Assembly: GCA_002373505.1 (NCBI GenBank)
Contig: DFKE01000011.1
Location: 48,692 to 112,691 of the forward strand
Direction: 5' to 3'
Length of the DNA: 64,000 nucleotides
From: Bacteroidales bacterium UBA3653
GTDB lineage: Bacteria; Bacteroidota; Bacteroidia; Bacteroidales; Paludibacteraceae
Both the position numbers and the translations under genes were made by a program. Below are positions 1 through 7,796 of this stretch, piece after piece. Position 1 is the stretch's first letter. Every line of letters starts with the position of its first letter. Under the pieces are notes generated by a model, which worked only from the letters and a program-made list of their open reading frames with translations, did no database searches and was not told the origin of the DNA.

Positions 1-285
1 GTCAATAACCGCACTTACCTCAGTATAGCGATGCAGTCGGCGGACGAAGCCTTCATGGACACGCATGCCATCCGCTGTCTCGCTATCCATTGGCTGAAAG
101 AGACGTTCCTGGGCGATACGCTGCAATGCCGGCTGGCGCTGCTGCCGAACGAGACCGAGAAGCCGCTCTACCGCTATCTGCATACTATCAGCCGTAACGA
201 CGAACAGGTAGCGGCGCAGGTCTATTCCGAGTGGGTGCCGCGCACAGAACAGATAGACGTCTCCGCCCATGCCGGACGGAAATAA
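1..285 (+). CDS. Acyl-ACP thioesterase, C-terminal part (5' end outside window)
   Basis: The reading frame is open from base 1 and ends at TAA 283-285, so only the last 94 residues are present. The first residues read VNNRTYLSIAM. The VNN..Y signature is that of the second hot-dog half of bacterial acyl-ACP thioesterases (fatty acyl-ACP to free fatty acid plus ACP, cytoplasmic). The downstream part has the usual beta-strand pattern and ends in a hydrophilic tail. An internal ATG at 31 is not a start, because the frame continues upstream through the conserved motif. A terminator-like hairpin follows at once, so the gene does not read into the glucan locus. Family assignment rests on a short stretch; another hot-dog thioesterase is possible. 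Confidence 0.7.
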   Translation, partial: VNNRTYLSIAMQSADEAFMDTHAIRCLAIHWLKETFLGDTLQCRLALLPNETEKPLYRYLHTISRNDEQVAAQVYSEWVPRTEQIDVSAHAGRK

Positions 286-302
286 AGGCGGAAAAGGGAA
301 GT

Positions 303-333
303 AAAAGGTACGTATTTTGTACGTACTTTTTTT
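303..333 (+). terminator. Hairpin plus T-run after the thioesterase gene
   Basis: AAAAGGTACGT (303-313) pairs with ACGTACTTTT (321-330) with one bulged G, followed by more T. It sits 18 nt after the stop codon and looks like a Rho-independent terminator. Its right arm, CGTACTTTTTTT, is also the first block of a control region found upstream of two further genes, so it may have a second role. Confidence 0.55.
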
Positions 334-419
334 ATATGCATGCCCAAAGACAAATGATTGATAATCAACGAGTTTTTATTGGGATATGCGTACTTTTATG
401 TTGAAAAACATACGCATAT
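321..419 (+). promoter_or_regulatory. Conserved upstream control region, copy 1
   Basis: Two blocks recur upstream of three promoters in this window. Block A (322-340) is CGTACTTTTTTT followed by ATGCATG. Block B is GTACTTTTATGTTG starting at 390. In copies 1 and 3, block A lies exactly 67 bp before block B, and block B starts exactly 55 bp before the -7 element. In this copy block B is flanked by a perfect 9-bp inverted repeat, ATATGCGTA (384-392) and TACGCATAT (411-419), and contains TATGTT-GAAA-AACATA. The fixed spacing suggests a protein-binding site for a regulator encoded elsewhere; that is inference. Confidence 0.5.
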
Positions 420-420
420 A

Positions 421-452
421 TTTGCGCATTTGCGAGAAAAGTAGTAATTTTG
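421..452 (+). promoter_or_regulatory. Bacteroidota-type promoter for the 2216-aa surface protein
   Basis: TTTG at 421-424 and TAATTTTG at 445-452 are separated by 20 nt, matching the -33/-7 promoter of this phylum. Transcription would begin near 460, giving a leader of about 45 nt before the start at 503. Confidence 0.7.
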
Positions 453-502
453 TCCCCGGAATAAATCAATAATTTGTTGTAGAAAACACCAAATCGCTAA
501 TA

Positions 503-3500
503 ATGCTTAATCGTATGATTAATAGTCTAAACTCCAACCATTTTCAGCATCGCTCCCGTATGGCGACTGTAGCACTCCTGCTACTCACATTCTCTTTCTT
601 CAACATCAGCTCCGCACGAGCGGAAAAATTGTGTCAAAGCAATTATACCGGCACAATAGGTGCGCTGGGCTCTAAAACGGTAAAAGTATCTGTCGGTACG
701 ATAGGCACGAATATGTACCGAGTTGTTTTTGAGTCTGATTTCACCATGACCGGCTCACTAACTTATGTAAACACATCGGTAAATAACAATCTGTGTCTTG
801 ATAATACCACTAAGACGATTCTGGACGGAGGAAAACGTATTTTTTTTGATATGCCATCCGCAACCGCTCCGACGTTTGTAAATGATATAATGGTTAAAAC
901 GAGCGAGGGAAATTACACGCTGACAGGAACCGCTGTTAATTCTGTGGACTGGTCTCAAACTACCGCGGAATGTTCTGCCCTTGTGGGCGATGACTGCTCC
1001 GGTAGAAGTGCCGGGAAATCTGATGGAGGAAATGATTTTACTAATGGATATGAGTATGAATTTACATACAATACTTCAACCAATGAATTGACCATAGAGA
1101 TAGAATTTCTGGATGAGGTTACAGGAGCATCAGATATCGTTAATGTATATAATTGGCAATCTGGTGCGGAGGTTTCGCTGGGAGCGATGTCCAAAGTTTC
1201 CGGACAGAAATATAGCATGACATTATCCTCGGTAGCAATAGACACACAATACAAGTTGGTATGCCAGATGGCATATGCTAATGGAGGTCTCTTCAAAACA
1301 GCCCCCATTTATTATACAGCCGGTGCAGATTGTGGTTCCCCCTCTGAACCGGCAGGTGAAACTCTGGATTGTGAAGGACATACCTTCTATTTCGCAAATA
1401 ACTACTGGAAGTTCGCAACACCAACAGCCCATTTGTACAATTCTGACAATGTACATAAAACCGAATGGCCGGGGCATCCAATGACTCAGGTGTTAGGTAC
1501 AGCAGGTATATATTCCGTAACGTACGATAATGACACGGATGCTGACGCTTATGAGAAAGTAATCTTTAGCAATAACGGAAGTGACCAATTAGGCGGACAA
1601 GATATTTCAGATTGCAAATACTATGATAATGACGGCAATGCCCATGATAATTTATCCGATGTTGCGCGACATATCTATTTTGTACGTAATGGCTCTGCGG
1701 CGTCGTGGACGCCTTATGCACATGTCTTTTATGATTCACGAAATAACGGAAATCCAGGAGCTCAAATGGTTGATATGGATTTGACCAATATAGATGAACA
1801 CAATCTCTATTCAATCATCGTGCCGATATACAACAATGTCATTTTCCATAATAGCAGCGATTATACTAATCAATCTGCTACATCTTATATAAACAGCGAA
1901 TTTCAGGATTATTCCATCTTTAACTATGAACACAATACATGGTACCAGACGCAGAATATTTATCTAACAGGTTCGATGAATTCGTGGGCGACCGAAAATG
2001 CGTCGTATAAATTTTCTGATTGGGACAGGACGAGTTCTACATATGTGACGCTTTTAACGCCATCCTTAACTGCTTCGACTACATATGATTTTAAAGTCAT
2101 TACCGGTGGTGTTCATCGAGGATTGAACTCTGATAATACATATAGCGCAAACAACCAAACTAAGAGACTATATCAAGGGGGAGGTACAGAAGCAAATGTA
2201 CATCTCACTACGGATGTGGCGGGGAGATATTTATTCAGGTATGATGTTTCTGCCGGAAAACTTACAATTTTCTTTCCGCCGTCAATGTTAACTGCTAGTT
2301 TGGACTCAAAAGCAATCACTTCTGCAATTATCAATGTCGCCTCTACCCGTGGCACTCAATACCATGTTGTGGATAGTTCAAATGGCATTGACCAAGTGCT
2401 GACACCGACGTCAAACCAGATTACCGTAACAGGATTGACAGAAGGCACTCTCTATACGTTTACAGTGACGGCATTGGATGACAACAACACAGAATCGTCT
2501 AATAGTATTACCTTGGATCCGTTCTGCACTTTGTTGGAGACAGCACCAACTGCCCCAACTTATGAAGAGTGCCAAGTACTTTCTGTTTATAGCCAGTACT
2601 ATCGCAGCCTGCAGGCTTCTTTTAGCGATTGGGGAGGTGGCAGCACCAAGACAGATAGGGTTGTTGACGGAGTGAATATGTGGGAAGTGAATGTCGGTAC
2701 AGCATGGAGCGATGGCGGCTACGGAATAGAGTGGGGAAATCAAACCTTTGATATTTCCGACTACACGGGATTGCATTTCGATATATGGACGCCAACAGCA
2801 ACTACTATTTATGTGACACCGATTAACCGAAATTCTACATATAATGGTAATGATCCGGAGGTGCGTCATTCCGGTAAAACCACCACGGCGAGAGGTTGGA
2901 CAAGCGTGAATATACCCATTAGTGAATTCACAGGTTCTATAAATCGGAACTACCAATTGAAGATAGAAGGCAATAAAGGTACTCCCATGTTTATTACTAA
3001 TATCTTCTATTATAAAACTGCCGCGTGTCCGAGTGATCCGACACCTACTGCTCATGCTAAAGGCATCGGTACGGCACAGGAACAAAATGAGTGGATGTAT
3101 CGCAATGATAATGGGAATATAGCCGGAGGTGCAACCAACAACGTGATAGATTATTATGTGGCTACATTGGGGAACGAGATTCTTTACAAAGTTGTTACTA
3201 CCGATGCACAGACCATGTGGCCGGATGCTAATCCATTCTTGTATGTGTTAGACGGTAGCAATAACCGTGTGACGGAATTTCAAGGAACACGAAACGCAGC
3301 AAACACCCAAGCAACCTATGAGGGTACAATTCCCGGCAGCGTTGGGGCTTTGCAGTTTGACTGGAACTGGTTAGTTCCCTTGGTCGGTGGCACGCATCAT
3401 TGGAATGGTCACTCCCTTTCGGAGAAAATGACCTATAAACGTGGATATATTAATAACCCGAATGACGATGTGACTGCGCCGACTATCACTGGCGCAACTA

Positions 3501-6500
3501 AAGATAAAGTAGGCACCGACACGGTGATAACCATAACCGGCGCAACAGATAACTCCGGACAACTCTTCTATTATTTTGAAGACTTAGACAACGGTATTGC
3601 GCATATTTCGTTGAACAACACCTATAATGTGCCTATTTCCGAAAATGGGAAAATATACAATATTAAGTGTTATGCCGTGGACTTCAACGGAAACCTGTCC
3701 ACACCGCAGACTGTAACGCTGAAGATGGCTCTTTCTTCATCGTTTAACCTGGCTCTGCAAAAGCCGGCATATATGGGACGCAATAGTAGTTACGTCGCGG
3801 GAACCAACTACTCGTTAAGCAACGATGGTATCTATAATGGAGAAAGCCGTTGGGGAACTGGCGATCACGGCAATCCTGCTACTATCAATTATGATGCCGA
3901 AGAATGGTTCTATGTGGACTTACGCGGATACTATACCTTAAGCCAAGTGAAAATATGGTTTGAGAATGCTTTCCCGACATCCTATATCATCCAAACAGCT
4001 GAGACCGTGCCGGATGACCCGACAGACGATACGAAATGGCGTACTGTCTATACCAGTTCAGGCGATCCTAAACACTCTGGAAACGAACTCAGTACCTCGG
4101 ATAAAGTGGCGGAATATGAGAATGCTTATACCGTCACTACACCAGCGCGTTACGTCCGTATCAAATCAAAGAATAATGCATTGGCTCAATGGGGATTCTC
4201 AATGTGGGAGTTTGAAGTGTACGGTACTGCTATGGTCGCCAAAGATGCTACGGCTCCAACCGTTACAACGGCTGATGTATCTGCTATTGTTGAGAATAAT
4301 AAATTACAACTGACGCTGGTTGCAGATGACGGCTCCAAGGTGTTCCGCATTACGGACAGCGAGGATAATGTTTATGTCAAAACCGCTGATGCAAGCAATC
4401 ATGTGGTGATGGATAATATTACCTACACCTATTGCACGAACTATACTTTCTCGGTGCAAGCAATGGACGATGCAGCGAACTTGTCGGAAGCAGTTGGGTG
4501 CAGCGGTAGTGTGGCGCCGGCGGTTGATTTCGATCTGATAGATATTCCTGAAGGCGGCGTGACTGCAAGTGCATCGGTTTCTGCCGGTGATGGTTGGGCG
4601 GCAGGCAAAGCCATTGACAGCGATGATAATACCTATTGGGCAACAGGCGGCGCTAATATCGGTGAGCAATGGATGGCGGTGGCTCTAACCCGTGTATTTG
4701 GCATCAGCAGTATTAAGGTGGCATGGAATAATGCAAATGTATCCAATCTCTATATCGAAGGATCGCGGGATGGCTCCAATTATTATGTGCTGAAACATGT
4801 CACCACGGCTCCCGCTACTTATTCAGCAGCTAATGCAGCTATAGCTTACGAGACCTATACTTTGGAATCCCATATCCAAGCGCGCTATATCCGTCTGCGC
4901 GCTGTAGGCCTCTCTGCCGAAATGGCTGTGCGCGATATCCAGATATTTGGCAGTTGCGCTGATGATTATGCTCGGCCGGTTATGACGGAGGGAGTATTGG
5001 AGGATGTGACCATTAGTGCTTCTTCGGCTACAGCCACAGTCACCGTAAATGCCTATGACGAGACTACTCTGCCTGCTTTGCTGACATACAAAGCGGTTTT
5101 CGCGGCAGGCGGTCTGGAAGATCGTACCGGATTGACCGTTACGGATGGCATGATCACGCTTACCGGACTTACAGTAGGGACCTCCTATACGGTGCGGATA
5201 TATGCGGTGGATGAGAGTGGAAATGTGTCTGAGAACTATAAAGAAGTATCTTTCACGCCATATATCAACCTCTATTATTTCACCAGCGATGTGACAGGTG
5301 TGTCAGGTGTATGGGCTGCTGTTATTACGGATCCCGAATCAGCCGCTAAACGCCGTTTCGAGGCTACCGAGCATAGCGGTATCTACTATTATCATATTGA
5401 TGCTCCTGCGGCAGGCGATGTGCAGTATCGACTCTATTACGATGAATCGGGAGCTCAAGTGAGCGAAGTGGCCGGGTATTGGTCTGGATCGGATAATCAA
5501 CTCGTTTCCGGTCATAACGGCGAGACGATTGAGGTGTACGCGAAAGACAAAAACCATTTCGTTTCTGTCTTTGATGAATTGAAAGTATATGGTGATGCGG
5601 TATATGCTGCGGAGGGGTCTGCACACACAATGACATATGCCGGTGAGCATAAGTTTGTATGGCAAGGGCGCGTGCGTACGGGCACGAACGCGTTCCGTAT
5701 AGCAGTTAATAATAACCATTCCGGCATCACGGATAATTCACGCAACCGAATCATGGATGAGGCGGTGAACTTCGTGAATTCATCTGCTTGGACACATGCC
5801 AAATTAACATTCGATATGGAGACTTGGACATGGTCTTGGGAGGAGATTGATTCAGAGGAGTTCTGCGAATATTCCGGCGCAGCAGGAAACGGAATAGTTG
5901 GACTTAACGGCTCACGCGCGCTGACGGGCTCCGAAACGTATGAACTCTTCGCTTATATGTCTGGAAATAACTGGGTTGTAGAAATGGAGTTCCCTACGGG
6001 GGCGGGAAAAGTTTACCTGCAACCTTTTACCGCCGCTTCCGGTAATGATCTGACACAGTTTGAGATGACCCTTCTTGGCGGAAACTTATATTCTGTTTCT
6101 TTAACACCTGCGCAAATAGCAACGCTGTATACTGCGGATGGAATAGTGCGATATACTGTCAAAATAGAAGTTGCTGGCGGTTCGGACATTTGCCAAACAG
6201 AGATACATTATTTTGATTTGTCCAATGGTGTATGTGCTCCTGATTATTTTGATATTTATCATTGGGATGATGCTTCTGAGGGAGAACGAACGTCTTACAA
6301 CGGAGGAATAATCATGCAACCAATCCGATACTTCCGCCATTTCGAGCATACCGAGTGGTGTGCAATCGCTTTCCCATTTGAGGTGAGCAGAGTTGCTGTA
6401 TATGATAATGATGATAGCCGGGAATATGACCTCTACCCGAGATTCTATAATGGGACTCAGGATGTAGAAGGTTATTACTGGTTGAAAACATTCCCTGATT

Positions 6501-7153
6501 GGGATAATACTCCGGTATCTATTGCCAACTTCAAAGGAACATGGCAGCAGTTAACTCATAATACGGATAAGACAGGTGCTACTCCCGGTGAAGAAGCCTA
6601 TTTGGCTACCCATGTGCTTCCTTCGAAAAACGTGCCGTACGTTATCTCTTTCACTGATGGTTCCTATTATGAAACGAATTGGGTGATTTTCTACGGAGAA
6701 GGAGGACAAACAATTGCTTCCGAAGCGGATGACCAATGTGCGAATAGTATAACAGGATCCGATGAGGTCGTGAAACTGCAACGCAATAACATGATGAAGC
6801 CTACGGAAACGAAATCAGATATCTATATGTTGGAGGAAGGTTATGATATATATGTGCGCTATACCCAACCCATACCGGCCTTTGAGTCTTATGTAGTGGG
6901 TACTTCACCGGTACAAACAAAGTATCGTATAATCAGGCTCAGAGGCGAAACTACTCCTGATACAGGAACAACTACCGGGTTGGGAGATGTGCCTACTACT
7001 GCCGGATGGAAGGGAGATATTTATTCCGTTTCGGGAGCAAAAGTTGCTACTTTTGCGTCTAGAGATACTATGGAGCATTATCTTGAGTCGCTCTCTCCAG
7101 GCATTTATGTGATAAGGACGGCTTCGCAAATACTCAAAATTGTTGTACCCTGA
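503..7153 (+). CDS. Giant multi-module surface carbohydrate-binding protein with C-terminal sorting domain
   Basis: The protein has 2216 residues, a long signal peptide (hydrophobic core about residues 20-36) and no recognisable catalytic domain. Modules by eye: two CBM26-like starch-binding folds (about 292-370 and 389-470, with FANNYWKFATPTAHLY and WPGHPM, then YFVRNG), another beta module beginning LTGSMNSW (about 485-600), fibronectin III-like linkers, and a module starting APTYEECQV (about 683-840) that recurs in the next large protein. Two discoidin (F5/8 type C) domains follow at about 1082-1245 and 1350-1490. The C-terminus resembles a type A T9SS sorting domain (YSVSGAKV, then LSPGIYVIR). 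I infer a secreted, surface-held glycan-binding or adhesive scaffold. It shares its upstream control region with susC. Start codons at 503, 515 and 560 are all possible. Confidence 0.7.
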   Translation: MLNRMINSLNSNHFQHRSRMATVALLLLTFSFFNISSARAEKLCQSNYTGTIGALGSKTVKVSVGTIGTNMYRVVFESDFTMTGSLTYVNTSVNNNLCLDNTTKTILDGGKRIFFDMPSATAPTFVNDIMVKTSEGNYTLTGTAVNSVDWSQTTAECSALVGDDCSGRSAGKSDGGNDFTNGYEYEFTYNTSTNELTIEIEFLDEVTGASDIVNVYNWQSGAEVSLGAMSKVSGQKYSMTLSSVAIDTQYKLVCQMAYANGGLFKTAPIYYTAGADCGSPSEPAGETLDCEGHTFYFANNYWKFATPTAHLYNSDNVHKTEWPGHPMTQVLGTAGIYSVTYDNDTDADAYEKVIFSNNGSDQLGGQDISDCKYYDNDGNAHDNLSDVARHIYFVRNGSAASWTPYAHVFYDSRNNGNPGAQMVDMDLTNIDEHNLYSIIVPIYNNVIFHNSSDYTNQSATSYINSEFQDYSIFNYEHNTWYQTQNIYLTGSMNSWATENASYKFSDWDRTSSTYVTLLTPSLTASTTYDFKVITGGVHRGLNSDNTYSANNQTKRLYQGGGTEANVHLTTDVAGRYLFRYDVSAGKLTIFFPPSMLTASLDSKAITSAIINVASTRGTQYHVVDSSNGIDQVLTPTSNQITVTGLTEGTLYTFTVTALDDNNTESSNSITLDPFCTLLETAPTAPTYEECQVLSVYSQYYRSLQASFSDWGGGSTKTDRVVDGVNMWEVNVGTAWSDGGYGIEWGNQTFDISDYTGLHFDIWTPTATTIYVTPINRNSTYNGNDPEVRHSGKTTTARGWTSVNIPISEFTGSINRNYQLKIEGNKGTPMFITNIFYYKTAACPSDPTPTAHAKGIGTAQEQNEWMYRNDNGNIAGGATNNVIDYYVATLGNEILYKVVTTDAQTMWPDANPFLYVLDGSNNRVTEFQGTRNAANTQATYEGTIPGSVGALQFDWNWLVPLVGGTHHWNGHSLSEKMTYKRGYINNPNDDVTAPTITGATKDKVGTDTVITITGATDNSGQLFYYFEDLDNGIAHISLNNTYNVPISENGKIYNIKCYAVDFNGNLSTPQTVTLKMALSSSFNLALQKPAYMGRNSSYVAGTNYSLSNDGIYNGESRWGTGDHGNPATINYDAEEWFYVDLRGYYTLSQVKIWFENAFPTSYIIQTAETVPDDPTDDTKWRTVYTSSGDPKHSGNELSTSDKVAEYENAYTVTTPARYVRIKSKNNALAQWGFSMWEFEVYGTAMVAKDATAPTVTTADVSAIVENNKLQLTLVADDGSKVFRITDSEDNVYVKTADASNHVVMDNITYTYCTNYTFSVQAMDDAANLSEAVGCSGSVAPAVDFDLIDIPEGGVTASASVSAGDGWAAGKAIDSDDNTYWATGGANIGEQWMAVALTRVFGISSIKVAWNNANVSNLYIEGSRDGSNYYVLKHVTTAPATYSAANAAIAYETYTLESHIQARYIRLRAVGLSAEMAVRDIQIFGSCADDYARPVMTEGVLEDVTISASSATATVTVNAYDETTLPALLTYKAVFAAGGLEDRTGLTVTDGMITLTGLTVGTSYTVRIYAVDESGNVSENYKEVSFTPYINLYYFTSDVTGVSGVWAAVITDPESAAKRRFEATEHSGIYYYHIDAPAAGDVQYRLYYDESGAQVSEVAGYWSGSDNQLVSGHNGETIEVYAKDKNHFVSVFDELKVYGDAVYAAEGSAHTMTYAGEHKFVWQGRVRTGTNAFRIAVNNNHSGITDNSRNRIMDEAVNFVNSSAWTHAKLTFDMETWTWSWEEIDSEEFCEYSGAAGNGIVGLNGSRALTGSETYELFAYMSGNNWVVEMEFPTGAGKVYLQPFTAASGNDLTQFEMTLLGGNLYSVSLTPAQIATLYTADGIVRYTVKIEVAGGSDICQTEIHYFDLSNGVCAPDYFDIYHWDDASEGERTSYNGGIIMQPIRYFRHFEHTEWCAIAFPFEVSRVAVYDNDDSREYDLYPRFYNGTQDVEGYYWLKTFPDWDNTPVSIANFKGTWQQLTHNTDKTGATPGEEAYLATHVLPSKNVPYVISFTDGSYYETNWVIFYGEGGQTIASEADDQCANSITGSDEVVKLQRNNMMKPTETKSDIYMLEEGYDIYVRYTQPIPAFESYVVGTSPVQTKYRIIRLRGETTPDTGTTTGLGDVPTTAGWKGDIYSVSGAKVATFASRDTMEHYLESLSPGIYVIRTASQILKIVVP

Positions 7154-7172
7154 TAGAATATTGCTACTCATT

Positions 7173-7565
7173 ATGAAAACGATACAACACATATTGATTT
7201 TGATGATAGGCTTGCTTGTTTTGCCTGCTAATGCACTATCGTACGAAACTCCCGCCTATTCTGAAACGCACATGATGCATTCTACATCGCCATATATGCT
7301 TTCTAAAGCTCAGCCCTCGACCGGAGAGTTGACTTTAGATAGACCGGCATATGTTCCTGCGATGAGTGGCGATCTAAATCCCTTCGGAACAAGCGAGCCT
7401 GTGAATGCGCCAAGAAGAGCTCCCGGGAAAACCGAAGGAGACAAAGACGGTCCTGCTTTCCCCCTCTCCGATGCGAATTGGTTCTTGCTCCTCCTACTGG
7501 CTCTCTATGCTGCATGCACGGGATATATGCGATATAGACGAGAAAGCAAAAAACGCCCATCGTGA
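7173..7565 (+). CDS. Small secreted protein with C-terminal membrane anchor
   Basis: The frame is open from 7140, but ATG at 7173 begins a clean signal peptide (MKTIQHILILMIGLLVLPAN), gives 130 residues and lies 19 nt after the preceding stop, so I choose it. The middle is hydrophilic and proline-rich (NAPRRAPGK). The end is PLSDANWF followed by one hydrophobic helix and a basic tail (YRRESKKRPS), i.e. a single anchored segment with positive residues inside. I know this layout, a P-x-x-D motif and then a helix, from small proteins beside large secreted Bacteroidota proteins, but I cannot assign a function. Likely co-transcribed with the giant surface protein upstream. Confidence 0.6.
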   Translation: MKTIQHILILMIGLLVLPANALSYETPAYSETHMMHSTSPYMLSKAQPSTGELTLDRPAYVPAMSGDLNPFGTSEPVNAPRRAPGKTEGDKDGPAFPLSDANWFLLLLLALYAACTGYMRYRRESKKRPS

Positions 7566-7570
7566 GTTAT

Positions 7571-7600
7571 AAAAGGTACGTACTTTGTGCGTACTTTTTT
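7571..7600 (+). terminator. Hairpin plus T-run after the small anchored protein
   Basis: AAAAGGTACG (7571-7580) pairs with CGTACTTTT (7590-7598) around a short loop and runs into seven T. It is nearly the same hairpin as at 303-333. The right arm doubles as block A of control region copy 2. Confidence 0.55.
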
Positions 7601-7680
7601 TATATCCATACCAACCGGTAAGTTATTGTCAATCAGCGATATGGGATGTACTTTTGTTGACATATCCGTACTTTATCGGT
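7590..7680 (+). promoter_or_regulatory. Conserved upstream control region, copy 2
   Basis: Block A is CGTACTTTTTTT at 7590-7601, followed by ATATCCATA. GTACTTT then occurs twice, at 7648 and 7668, 20 bp apart. The second lies exactly 55 bp before the -7 element, the same distance as in copies 1 and 3. The sequence before it (ACATATCC) resembles the GATATGC before block B in copy 1. Spacing A to B is 77 bp here against 67 in the other copies. Confidence 0.45.
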
Positions 7681-7699
7681 ATGGCGCTCACGCTGACAC

Positions 7700-7730
7700 T
7701 TGCGCGTGTGTAAAAAATATAGTACTTTTG
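7700..7730 (+). promoter_or_regulatory. Promoter for the 842-aa discoidin protein
   Basis: TTG at 7700-7702 and TACTTTTG at 7723-7730 are 20 nt apart, matching the phylum consensus. The expected start of transcription is near 7737, about 60 nt before the ATG at 7797. Confidence 0.7.
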
Positions 7731-7796
7731 CACTCGGAAATTGGACGAACACAATTATAAATCATCCATATTGTTTAACTTTAAAAATCAAGTATC

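Noticed and set aside
1378..1950. Evidence for a starch utilisation locus from CBM26-like modules
   Set aside because: All enzymes of the operon are beta-glucanases and there is no GH13, GH31 or GH97; the modules more likely bind another glucan or are generic.
2411..3085. Minus-strand frame of 224 residues within the giant surface protein gene
   Set aside because: No recognisable domain and no promoter or ribosome site; it lies wholly inside a well-supported gene on the other strand.
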